DNA of 64,000 nucleotides from Siphonodentalium dalli (Eukaryota > Mollusca > Scaphopoda > Gadilida > Siphonodentaliidae). Below the pieces are notes generated by a model. That model saw only the letters and a list, made by a program, of their open reading frames with translations. It did no database searches and had not been told where the DNA came from. Every line of letters starts with the position of its first letter. The stretch's first letter is position 1. A program made the position numbers and the translations under genes. Below, piece by piece: positions 1 through 12,900 of the stretch. The stretch spans positions 16,600,450-16,664,449 of the forward strand of contig CP136069.1 in NCBI GenBank assembly GCA_032622095.1, given 5' to 3'.

Positions 1-434
1 GGTGTTTCCTAACTTAATAGCATCCACAAAAAAAAAATCCAAAAAGTCAAAATAAGTCGAAAATGAAGTGTATTGTTAGGAAAAACAGTCCGAGCCAACC
101 ATGAGCCGCATGATGTAGAGAGGGTGTTGTGAGAAGCATGTATACCAAAAACTATCTGAATTGGTTCATATTTGTTAAAGTTATTAAGTCGGACAGAATA
201 AGTCAATAAGAATAAGTCAAAATAAGTCGAAAAGTAAGGTGTAACTTAAAAAAAGACAGTCGTACCGCACCGAAATTAGCATCATGCGGTCCTAAGGAGA
301 GTGCATACAAAAAATTATTGAAATCTGTTCATAGTTGTTCAAGTTATAAGGTCGGACGGACACACGGAGGGAGAAAGTGTGACGGACAGATGCAGTCAAT
401 CCAGTATACCCCCCATTTTCTTCGAAAGTGGGGG
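1..434. mobile_element. Interspersed tailed element, left-truncated by window
   Basis: Two imperfect core copies ('gaaat(t/c)ggttcata(t/g)ttgtt' with following 'aagtcgga' and 'aataagtcgaaaa') precede a ggacgga-type tail and the hairpin ccccccattttcttcgaaag + tggggg. The same family recurs at 25836-26246 and 38407-38804. Tandem core plus a tail hairpin recalls the bivalve 'pearl' (Helitron-like non-autonomous) architecture; that is inference. Confidence 0.7.
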
Positions 435-479
435 AAAAAAAATCTTTTTATGGACATCTATTTGGGAAATATTGACAAC

Positions 480-735
480 GGGCAACTAAAATTGGACACA
501 GAGCTTTGCGAAAACCCTGTGTCAATGCATTCTCTTTTACATGCGAGTCTCCCATAGGGAGCCTTGCATATATAAGAGAATACATTGGCTTAACAATATT
601 TACATTGACCTTGTAAGCCAGTCCATTCTCCTATATATGCAAGGTTCACTATGGGAGATTACCATATATATGAGAATGCACTGGCACAGTATCTTTAATG
701 TTACACCAGCACAGCTCCTGTCATGAAAGGGTTAA
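480..735. mobile_element. TTAA-type MITE with CATGA terminus, 5' end degraded
   Basis: Contains the palindromic core (gtgtcaatgcattctct.., ..agagaatacattggc) and ends gtcatgaaagggttaa. The expected ttaaccctttcatgac start is missing. CCCTTT next to TTAA fits piggyBac-type termini. Confidence 0.7.
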
Positions 736-810
736 ATATAAAATCGTGTGTGCATGCTTTTCAAAATTGTTTGGCCTGAAACATGAGAAATTTACTTGCA
801 TATACAGTAC

Positions 811-981
811 CTTTATTGTTTTTTCATGGTCGTCATGCATATCTAATATGTGAACATCAACTCCACAGGTACGAAGCTGTTTGCCCAATCCCTGTAGCAT
901 GGTATCCACGACAACTCTGAAATCAGCAGGGCAACTAGGATCACCTGTCTTTGGAGTCTGTTGGTCAAATTTTTTGGGAAA
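811..981 (-). CDS. EXD3: EXD3 exon 14 (start of Mut7-C domain)
   Basis: 57 codons in phase 0, FPKKFDQQTPKTGDPSCPAD then FRVVVDTMLQGLGKQLRTCG and VDVHILDMHDDHEKTIK. '(F)RVV.D.MLQGLG..LR..GVD......DDH' is the beginning of the Mut7-C RNase domain; D738 is the conserved acid. Acceptor cactcttttcag, donor gtactg. The domain continues beyond the left edge. A mariner-type MITE terminus lies 16 bp upstream of the acceptor. Confidence 0.92.
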
Positions 982-3900
982 CTGAAAAGAGTGATTCTAC
1001 ATTAATGCTCTAGATAATCGACTCCTTAACCACAGCAGAATTATGGGTAATTTTTCAGGATTTAGTCGGAAATATGGCTTATATATGACCATAAGAATTA
1101 TGTTTCCTTTATTTGCGTTGGGTATAGAAGACGGCGCATACCAGTGCACAGCCAAATTTCACTCTTGACAGAATATCGCAGCGAATGAATAGTCTTCCAA
1201 CAAAATTTGTTGTGCAATCTTTTGCGCCAGCTTTGTTTTTGTTATTCAATAATAGTACTAATATATGCCTTTATAAATGACAATAACATGACTTAATTGA
1301 TGCTTCATAACAACATTTAAACTAATTGAATGCTAATTGAGTTGTTTATAGTGTGCCATCATGATTAATCATTCTTTTGGACAAAATTTATGTACATGTA
1401 TGATATCGAATTAGTGTGACACTGAATTAGTGCAACACTGATTTTGAATACTTTTTGTGAAATATGATTTAGGATTATCCCTCTTTTATCAAATTCAACA
1501 AACGGTAATGGTCATATACCACTATAACAGTGGAATTCAGGATGTGTCTGACCTGTATAACCCATGGCTGAAATATCTGCACAGATAGACAGAAAACCGT
1601 TCTTCCAGATAAACAAAGAAGGATAACTCTAGAACGGAGAATGCGAACATCATTGACCCCTCTGTTGAAAGGCATCCATACTGACTTTCATTCAGATCCG
1701 ACAACCCATGGCTCAGATATTTTCTCAGATGGACGGCCGGGCACATGTAAACCAGTATACTTCCCTATCCCTGCGTGGATGGACGGATGGACAGCCGGAC
1801 GCATGTAAACCAGTATACTTCCCTATCCCTGCGTGGATGGACGGATGGACAGCCGGGCACATGTAAACCAGTATACTTCCCTATCCCTGCGTGGATGGAC
1901 GGATGGACAGCCGGACGCATGTAAACCAGTATACTTCCCTATCCCTGCGTGGATGGACGGATGGACAGCCGGACGCATGTAAACCAGTATACTTCCCTAT
2001 CCCTGCGTGGATGGACGGATGGACAGCCGGGCACATGTAAACCAGTATACTTCCCTATCCCTGCGTGGATGGACGGATGGACAGCCGGACGCATGTAAAC
2101 CAGTATACTTCCCTATCCCTGCGTGGATGGACGGATGGACAGCCGGGCACATGTAAACCAGTATACTTCCCTATCCCTGCGTGGATGGACGGATGGACAG
2201 CCGGACGCATGTAAACCAGTATACTTCCCTATCCCTGCGTGGATGGACGGATGGACAGCCGGACGCATGTAAACCAGTATACTTCCCTATCCCTGCGTGG
2301 ATGGACGGATGGACAGCCGGACGCATGTAAACCAGTATACTTCCCTATCCCTGCGTGGATGGACGGATGGACAGCCGGACGGATGGACAGCCGGGCACAT
2401 GTAAACCAGTATACTTCCCTATCCCTGCGTGGATGGACGGATGGACAGCCGGACGCATGTAAACCAGTATACTTCCCTATCCCTGCGTGGATGGACGGAT
2501 GGACAGCCGGGCACATGTAAACCAGTATACTTCCCTATCCCTGCGTGGATGGACGGATGGACAGCCGGACGCATGTAAACCAGTATACTTCCCTATCCCT
2601 GCGTGGATGGACGGATGGACAGCCGGGCACATGTAAACCAGTATACTTCCCTATCCCTGCGTGGATGGACGGATGGACAGCCGGACGCATGTAATCCAGT
2701 ATACTTCCCTATCCCTGCGTGGATGGACGGATGGACAGCCGGACGCATGTAAACCAGTATACTTCCCTATCCCTGCGTGGATGGACGGATGGACAGCCGG
2801 ACACATGTAAACCAGTATACTTCCCTATCCCTGCGTGGATGGACGGATGGACAGCCGGACGCATGTAAACCAGTATACTTCCCTATCCCTGCGTGGATGG
2901 ACGGATGGACAGCCTGACGCATGTAAACCAGTATACTTCCCTATCCCTGCGTGGATGGACGGATGGACAGCCTGACGCATGTAAACCAGTATACTTCCCT
3001 ATCCCTGCGTGGATGGACGGATGGACAGCCTGACGCATGTAAACCAGTATACTTCCCTATCCCTGCGTGGATGGACGGATGGACAGCCTGACCCATGTAA
3101 ACCAGTATACTTCCCTATCCCTGCGTGGATGGACGGATGGACAGCCAGGCGCATGTAAACCAGTATACTTCCCTATCCCTGCGTGGATGGACGGATGGAC
3201 AGCCGGGCGCATGTAAACCAGTATACTTCCCTATCCCTGCGTGGATGGACGGATGGACAGCCGGGCGCATGTAAACCAGTATACTTCCCTATCCCTGCGT
3301 GGATGGACGGATGGACAGCCGGACGCATGTAAACCAGTATACTTCCCTATCCCTGCGTGGATGGACGGATGGACAGCCGGACGCATGTAAACCAGTATAC
3401 TTCCCTATCCCTGCGTGGATGGACGGATGTACAGCCGGACGCATGTAAACCAGTATACTTCCCTATCCCTGCGTGGATGGACGGATGGACAGCCGGACGC
3501 ATGTAAACCAGTATACTTCCCTATCCCTGCGTGGATGGACGGATGGACAGCCGGACACATGTAAACCAGTATACTTCCCTATCCCTGCGTGGATGGACGG
3601 ATGGACAGCCGGGCGCATGTAAACCAGTATACTTCCCTATCCCTGCGTGGATGGACGGATGGACAGCCGGACACATGTAAACCAGTATACTTCCCTATCC
3701 CTGCGTGGATGGACGGATGGACAGCCGGGCACATGTAAACCAGTATACTTCCCTATCCCTGAGTGGATGGACGGATGGACAGCCGGACACATGTAAACCA
3801 GTATACTTCCCTATCCCTGCGTGGATGGACGGATGGACAGCCGGGCACATGTAAACCAGTATACTTCCCCATCCCTGCGTGGATGGACGGATGGACAGCC

Positions 3901-6900
3901 GGGCGCATGTAAACCAGTATACTTCCCTATCCCTGCGTGGATGGACGGATGGACAGCCGGACGCATGTAAACCAGTATACTTCCCTATCCCTGCGTGGAT
4001 GGACGGATGGACAGCCGGACGCATGTAAACCAGTATACTTCCCTATCCCTGCGTGGATGGACGGATGGACAGCCGGGCGCATGTAAACCAGTATACTTCC
4101 CTATCCCTGCGTGGATGGACGGATGGACAGCCGGGCACATGTAAACCAGTATAATTCCCTATCCCTGCGTGGATGGACGGATGGACAGCCGGACGCATGT
4201 AAACCAGTATACTTCCCTATCCCTGCGTGGATGGACGAATGGACAGCCGGGCACATGTAAACCAGTATACTTCCCTATCCCTGCGTGGATGGATGGATGG
4301 ACAGCCGGGCACATGTAAACCAGTATACTTCCCTATCCCTGCGTGGATGGACGGATGGACAGCCGGGCACATGTAAACCAGTATACTTCCCTATCCCTGC
4401 GTGGATGGACGGATGGACAGCCGGGCACATGTAAACCAGTATACTTCCCTATCCCTGCGTGGATGGACGGATGGACAGCCGGGCACATGTAAACCAGTAT
4501 ACTTCCCTATCCCTGAGTGGATGGACAGCCGGACGCATGTAAACCAGTATACTTCCCTATCCCTGCGTGGATGGACGGATGGACAGCCGGGCACATGTAA
4601 ACCAGTATACTTCCCTATCCCTGCGTGGATGGACGGATGGACAGCCGGGCACATGTAAACCAGTATACTTCCCTATCCCTGCGTGGATGGACGGATGGAC
4701 AGCCGGACGCATGTAAACCAGTATACTTCCCTATCCCTGCGTGGATGGACGGATGGACAGCCGGACGCATGTAAACCAGTATACTTCCCAATCCCTGCGT
4801 GGATGGACGGATGGACAGCCGGACGCATGTAAACCAGTATACTTCCCTATCCCTGCGTGGATGGACGGATGGACAGCCGGGCACATGTAAACCAGTATAC
4901 TTCCCTATCCCTGCGTGGATGGACGGATGGACAGCCGGACGCATGTAAACCAGTATACTTCCCTATCCCTGCGTGGATGGACGGATGGACAGCCGGACGC
5001 ATGTAAACCAGTATACTTCCCTATCCCTGCGTGGTGGATGGACGGATGGACAGCCGGGCACATGTAAACCAGTATACTTCCCAATCCCTGCGTGGATGGA
5101 CGGATGGACAGCCGGACGCATGTAAACCAGTATACTTCCCTATCCCTGCGTGGATGGACGGATGGACAGCCGGGCACATGTAAACCAGTATACTTCCCTA
5201 TCCCTGCGTGGATGGACGGATGGACAGCCGGACGCATGTAAACCAGTATACTTCCCTATCCCTGCGTGGATGGACGGATGGACAGCCGGACGCATGTAAA
5301 CCAGTATACTTCCCTATCCCTGCGTGGTGGATGGACGGATGGACAGCCGGGCACATGTAAACCAGTATACTTCCGTATCCCTGCGTGGATGGACGGATGG
5401 ACAGCCGGGCACATGTAAACCAGTATACTTCCCTATCCCTGCGTGGATGGACGGATGGACAGCCGGGCGCATGTAAACCAGTATACTTCCCTATCCCTGC
5501 GTGGATGGACGGATGGAAAGCCGGACGCATGTAAACCAGTATACTTCCCTATCCCTGCGTGGATGGACGGATGGACAGCCGGACGCATGTAAACCAGTAT
5601 ACTTCCCTATCCCTGCGTGGATGGACGGATGGACAGCCAGACGCATGTAAACCAGTATACTTCCCTATCCCTGCGTGGATGGACGGATGGACAGCCGGAC
5701 GCATGTAAACCAGTATACTTCCCTATCCCTGCGTGGATGGACGGATGGACAGCCGGATGCATGTAAACCAGTATACTTCCCTATCCCTGCGTGGATGGAC
5801 GGATGGACAGCCGGACACATGTAAACCAGTATACTTCCCTATCCCTGCGTGGATGGACGGATGGACAGCCGGATGCATGTAAACCAGTATACTTCCCTAT
5901 CCCTGCGTGGATGGACGGATGGACAGCCGGATGCATGTAAACCAGTATACTTCCCTATCCCTGCGTGGATGGACGGATGGACAGCCGGACACATGTAAAC
6001 CAGTATACTTCCCTATCCCTGCGTGGATGGACGGATGGACAGCCGGATGCATGTAAACCAGTATACTTCCCTATCCCTGCGTGGATGGACGGATGGACAG
6101 CCGGGCGCATGTAAACCAGTATACTTCCCTATCCCTGCGTGGATGGACGGATGGACAGCCGGGCGCATGTAAACCAGTATACTTCCCTATCCCTGCGTGG
6201 ATGGATGGATGGACAGCCGGGCACATGTAAACCAGTATACTTCCCTATCCCTGCGTGGATGGACGGATGGAAAGCCGGACGCATGTAAACCAGTATACTT
6301 CCCTATCCCTGCGTGGATGGACGGATGGACAGCCGGACGCATGTAAACCAGTATACTTCCCTATCCCTGCGTGGATGGACGGATGGACAGCCGGACGCAT
6401 GTAAACCAGTATACTTCCCTATCCCTGCATGGATGGACGGATGGACAGCCGGACACATGTAAACCAGTATACTTCCCTATCCCTGCGTGGATGGACGGAT
6501 GGAAAGCCGGACGCATGTAAACCAGTATACTTCCCTATCCCTGCGTGGATGGACGGATGGACAGCCGGACGCATGTAAACCAGTATACTTCCCTATCCCT
6601 GCGTGGATGGACGGATGGACAGCCGGATGCATGTAAACCAGTATACTTCCCTATCCCTGCGTGGATGGACGGATGGACAGCCGGGCACATGTAAACCAGT
6701 ATACTTCCCTATCCCTGCGTGGATGGACGGATGGACAGCCGGGCGCATGTAAACCAGTATACTTCCCTATCCCTGCGTGGATGGACGGATGGACAGCCGG
6801 ATGCATGTAAACCAGTATACTTCCCTATCCCTGCGTGGATGGACGGATGGAAAGCCGGACGCATGTAAACCAGTATACTTCCCTATCCCTGCGTGGATGG

Positions 6901-9900
6901 ACGGATGGACAGCCGGGCACATGTAAACCAGTATACTTCCCTATCCCTGCGTGGATGGACGGATGGACAGCCGGGCGCATGTAAACCAGTATACTTCCCT
7001 ATCCCTGCGTGGATGGACAGCCGGACGCATGTAAACCAGTATACTTCCCTATCCCTGCATGGATGGACGGATGGACAGCCGGGCACATGTAAACCAGTAT
7101 ACTTCCCTATCCCTGCGTGGATGGACGGATGGACAGCCGGGCACATGTAAACCAGTATACTTCCCTATCCCTGCGTGGATGGACGGATGGACAGCCGGGC
7201 ACATGTAAACCAGTATACTTCCCTATCCCTGCATGGATGGACGGATGGACAGCCGGGCACATGTAAACCAGTATACTTCCCTATCCCTGCGTGGATGGAC
7301 GGATGGACAGCCGGGCACATGTAAACCAGTATACTTCCCTATCCCTGCGTGGATGGACGGATGGACAGCCGGGCACATGTAAACCAGTATACTTCCCTAT
7401 CCCTGCGTGGATGGACGGATGGACAGCCGGATGCATGTAAACGAGTATACTTCCCTATCCCTGCGTGGATGGACGGATGGACAGCCGGACGCATGTAAAC
7501 CAGTATACTTCCCTATCCCTGCGTGGATGGACGGATGGACAGCCGGGCGCATGTAAACCAGTATACTTCCCTATCCCTGCGTGGATGGACGGATGGACAG
7601 CCGGACGCATGTAAACCAGTATACTTCCCTATCCCTGCGTGGATGGACGGATGGACAGCCGGACGCATGTAAACCAGTATACTTCCCTATCCCTGCGTGG
7701 GGGTATAATTACCTTTATTATCATCACTAAATGCAAGTCTGAGTTTAGTGTGCCTGTCATTTGCTGAATGATGTCTCCAGAGGGAGAATTTAGTGACACT
7801 ATCCCAGTGGGCTAGCATCACTAAATTCACCCTCTGAGGACCTCATTCTGCTTAGGCCACATCTTCTCTGGAAAGCTTCTTTATTATCAAATTTCTATAG
7901 AAACTTCTTCACATAGATTATATTTCTTTTTTAATTTAGCTTCTCTATATCCCAAAATTGGCAGAATAATTGAGGTTCCCAATGGGTGTACATACCAATA
8001 TTCACCATTTGGGAACTTCAATCTGAGTCTATGTCTCCCATAGCACATGAGGCCATGCAGAATGAGGTCCCCAGAGGGTGAATTTGGTGATGCTAGCCTA
8101 TGCGAGATATCATTACTAAACTCACCCTCGGGGGACCTCACAAAACTCAGGCTTGATTAAATGATGCAAATAGCACTAATAGTACGACTAACCTCGGCTT
8201 TTGTTTTAGCCTTTGACTTGGCTTTGTTTTTCTGCTTCTGTTTTTTGCTGGTCTTGAGCCATTTCATGGACAAGGCTGGTTCTAATTCAACAGGTTTCTT
8301 GAGATGCCCGGCCTCTTTACAGAGATAGTCGTATAATACCAACAGTACAAAGGCATCAAGTGCTGGAAGAAGCAAGTTACAATGCGCTAACTGGGATAAT
8401 ATAATATTTTCAAATAAGAGATGTCACTTCACCGGGCCAGTTCGCCTTGATAATGGGCTGGTCCCTGGCAGTATATCTACTATTTAAAGATGCATAATCC
8501 GATTAAGCGCCCCTCAATTACTATTTATTTGGATTCGGGGGTAAAAAAATATTTGATTCGAGTCGAGGAACCCACCTATCAAAGCTCAGAGTTATTAGAT
8601 ATTGATTTTTGAGATCTATTATTTTTTACCATCGAGACTTATTAGTGACCCAGTTAAAAGTCGACGAGCCGACAGTCTCGGACCAAATTCCGGATGAAGA
8701 TGGACAACTTTAAAATCAAGAGGCTTTGTGTTGATAATAAGGCCAAATTTCGTTGAACAACATGTTGATAAATAACATGTTTTCGGCAATTTTATACTAT
8801 AGTTGATAGTAGTTAGCATTATCTTTGAGCAATTAATCAATTCTGATAACTGAGGAGGAATTTCAAAAAAAAATGTTTTTGTTTTTGGAATCTGATTATA
8901 TGGGGACCATCGAATCAGATTGAGTACTTTTAAATAATGCATTAAAGTGATGTGAAACATTCTGCTGGGACGCACTGTGAATAAATTAGCTCAAAGCAGG
9001 TATTTTAATTAATTTTGTATCAAAATTGTCAGCACAGAATGTTATTTTCAGTCTCGTTCAAACTTGAACAAGGTTTCATTACATTAATATCTAGGTCTAG
9101 CGACTCCCATGGAATAAATTATTTCTAACGGGAGAAATCATACCAATGAAATTTCTTGCATATTGAATCTTGAATGTGTTGCTTCAACCAATCAATATAA
9201 TACAGGATTTTTGGGCAATTAATCGATTCTGATAACTGAAGCAGCATTTCTAAAAATGTTGTTGTTGGAATCTGATTATATGGGGAACATCAAATCGAAT
9301 TGAGTACCTTTAACCCTTTCATGACTGGAGCTTCCTAAAATTTAGTGAAAGCCCTGTGCCAATGCATTCTCTTATGTATGCGAGTCTCCCATAGAGAATG
9401 CATTGGCCTAACAATTTTTACATTGATTTTGAAAGCATAAGAGAATATGCACTGGCACAGGATCTTTAATGGTGTCAGCTCCAGTCATGAAAGGGTTTAT
9501 TATTAGACATGTCATGTCAAAATACTGCAGTCTTGTTAGTGTGATTTTACCCACCAGTATATCTAACAAAGATCAGTCACACAATTACAAATACAGATAA
9601 ATGCCGATAATTAATAATTGGCTAATGACTGTTGCAATGGGACTAAGGATACCCTCCGTGTTTCTAAAACAGTAAGATGTTTCACATGTCAGTAAATATT
9701 TAGTTAAAATAATAAAATAACAGATTCCCATTGCAGGTGCATACACTAACCCCGAACCCTAATCCTAAACCTATTGACCGAAGAATGTAGAATTAAAAGC
9801 TCTGACAAAACTAAGCATGTTGCGAAAATGTTCTAAGTCAAACAAGAGCTATGCTGGGCGTGCAAAATACGCCCTCTCTGGGACAATTGGCGGATGGAAC

Positions 9901-12900
9901 CCAAATTCGAACTTGAGCTGTCTTTTCTCCTAATAAACCCACATACCAAATTTGATTGAAATCGGTTCACTCTAACTAAAGTTATCATCCGGACAACAAA
10001 TTTCAGGGATTTTCTAAGTCAAATTACGTCAAAAAAGGGGCCATAACTCTCGCAAAAATTATCGGATTAAAACGAAATTCGGACTTGAGCTGTATTTCGA
10101 TATATGTATAAACATTCCAAAATCGAGTTATCATCCGGAAACCAAAAAACATAAGACAAACTGAATTTTCTGAGTCGAAAAAGGGGCATAACTCTGCCAA
10201 AAATGGTCGGACAGAACCCAAGTTCGAACTTGACCTGTGTTTTGGTGGGAGAAAGTAATCTACCAAATTTGGATTCATTCCGATAAACTATACTAAAGTT
10301 ATCATCCGGACAACAAATTTCAAGGATTTTCTAAGTAAAAAAACGTCAAATAAGGGGCATAACTCCGGTGAAAATTGGCGGGCGGAACCCAAATTCGAAC
10401 TTGAACTTACTTTTCCGCTAATAAACCCACATACCAAATTTTATTAAATTTGGTTCACTCTAACTAAAGTTATCATCCGGAAACCAGGTTAACGGACGCC
10501 CGGATGCCCGGACCAATACTATAATACGGCCGTTTTTTCAAACGGGCGTATAAAAAGGGAATAACTCCACAAAAAAAGTCGGACAGACGTCATAATCGCA
10601 GGTGCACAGGTTCCCATGGTACTAAATATATGTGCCAAGTTTTAAAAACATTGACCTAAAATGTAGGAATAAAAGCTCAGACAAAATTATACAAGTTGCA
10701 AAAATAACTCCACCAAAAAAAGTCAGACATTCATAATCGCAGGTACATAGGTTTCCATGGTTAATGACTGTGCCAGGTTTCACAGAAAATGATAAAAAAA
10801 TGACTGAGAAAAACTCCGGAGAAATTTGTGTCCATGGATAATGGGTGGACGGACGGATGAACAAGTTGATTCATTGCGGGGGGTATAATAATCAGCTTGA
10901 GTTCACATTACTCCATCAATCATTATAAATATCTCAATAGTTATGTATGAACACTTACCACCATACACAATCTGTGTCTGTCTTAGTGGGCGTCTCTCCC
11001 AGTTTGACATCTGCTCATCTTTGTTCAGCGGCTTTCCTAGGCAATTGTGAGTGAGCTCGCTCAGCCCTTTGCCCTCCGCATTACTGAAGCTTGTTTCCTG
11101 AGTTTTTTTAGAAGGCTTAGCTTCTTCTTCATCATCACTCCCAGCGAAGATGTAATCTTCATCAGGCATATTTAGTACCTTCAGATACAATAAACAGTAT
11201 GGCTATAACATTCTGAACAAGTGTAATGGTAAGCATGACCAAGGCTCAAAATAAGTGGCGAGTCACGGTCATTTTCATGAGACAATTTATGTCCAGTGCA
11301 CTTCTGTATCTGTCGGACATTTTGTCCAATGCAAAACATGCCAAGGAGCCACTACTGGCCAAGTAGGACATTGAACGTAAAAAAATAGTTCTTTTTTAAT
11401 TTCAGATCAATTCAGAGTGAATATAATTACGTTGTTTGTGAATTTATTAATCAACGTCCTTCTCTTATGTTTGTGTCTTATCACCATAAACCAAAGGCTT
11501 AATTTTCGAGTCACCGATTATTTTTTTACAGTGCCTTGATATACGGTTTTAATAATAATCAATGACATAAAATATGATTGGAATATTATAATTCATCACC
11601 ATTTGGAACATCTGTGTCTCAGAAGGTGCCCATAGCGATAGAAAATAGCTGAAATAGAATGCAACAGAATTCAAACTAAGAGATGGATTTATTCCCCTTC
11701 CATTGAGAATAATATACTTTACATTACAGTCTGGAGCAATATTAAGGACAGAACACAACTTAATACCTCGACAAAAACAACATGTTTCGAGTTTATTCAT
11801 TGGATTAAAGTTGATAATACAATGTTTTGGAGCTTCCTCTTTCAAATGGTATATAATATGGAATATGTTGCATACAATGTGATGTGGTGATTCGAAAATT
11901 AAGTGGGAATTTAAGAACCACCTTTTCCTGTTGCAAAATGCTTTTACTAATGAGAAATGTTTACAGGCACATATATTTATAAACTGAAGTTCAACTATTT
12001 GAAAAGTTACTAAAAAAAATGGCCAGCACTGGCCAGCAAGACTCATTTATACATGTAGTGAATCAGAGAAAACTGTCCCCTTAAGAAAAGAGAAGAAAAT
12101 TTATAGACAAAATGGCTTACCACTTTAGCAACATCCGCTATATCAACAACTCTCTTCAACTGTGAAAGTGGCTCCTTCATCATAGGAAACGTCTTTATAA
12201 ACATCTGGAAATCACTCTCTATGCCGTAACCTGTCATAAAAGGAAAAGCTGCATTTAAACCACGGTTCTTGGAATAAATCACTCTCTATGCCATAACCTA
12301 TCATAAAAGGAAAAGCTGCATTTAAACCACGGTTCTTGGAATAAATCACTCTCTATGCCATAACCTATCATAAAAGGAAAAGCTGCATTTAAACCACAGT
12401 TCTTGGAATAAAGTAAAAACTTCACGATGAACGATGAAGTTGCATGCAGATACAGTAATGCCCTAAGTAATCGACTCCTTAACCACAGCAGAATTATGGG
12501 TAACTTTTCAGGATTTAGTCGGAAATATGGCTTGTTGCCATTCATCATAAAGCTCTCAGTGAGAATGGCAACAAATTATGCTGTGGTTAAGAAGTCGATT
12601 ACTTAGGGCATTACTGTAAATGGTCAGCCAATTACGAAAGGTGGGATATCTCTTCCCGGAAAAGCCTGCAAATAGTGTCTCTGTCATTTGCAGAATGAGG
12701 TCACCAGCATGGTGGGCTAGCATCACTAAATTTACCCTCTGGGGACCTCATTCTGCTTAGTTCTCAACCAGGTATGGGTCAATTACTTACCCAAAGTAAT
12801 TAATTACAATTACTCTTTGCATGACTAAATCCTTTGGCACACCCTACAGACCACATACCTCATCCGATCGTCACCAATTTCATTGAAAAACATGGCCACC

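Noticed and set aside
2229-7150. Long open frames on both strands (..HPSIHAGIGKYTGLHASG.. and ..DGRMDSRTHVNQYTSLSL..)
   Set aside because: They follow the 58-bp satellite exactly (three units = 174 bp = 58 codons), are present on both strands and are broken wherever a unit has an indel. Not genes.
1728-7709. CRISPR-like regular spacing
   Set aside because: There are no unique spacers; the whole 58 bp is repeated, in an intron of a eukaryotic gene.
11549-12046. 165-codon minus-strand frame
   Set aside because: Located within EXD3 intron 11, no homology or codon pattern, no splice continuity with exons 11 or 12.
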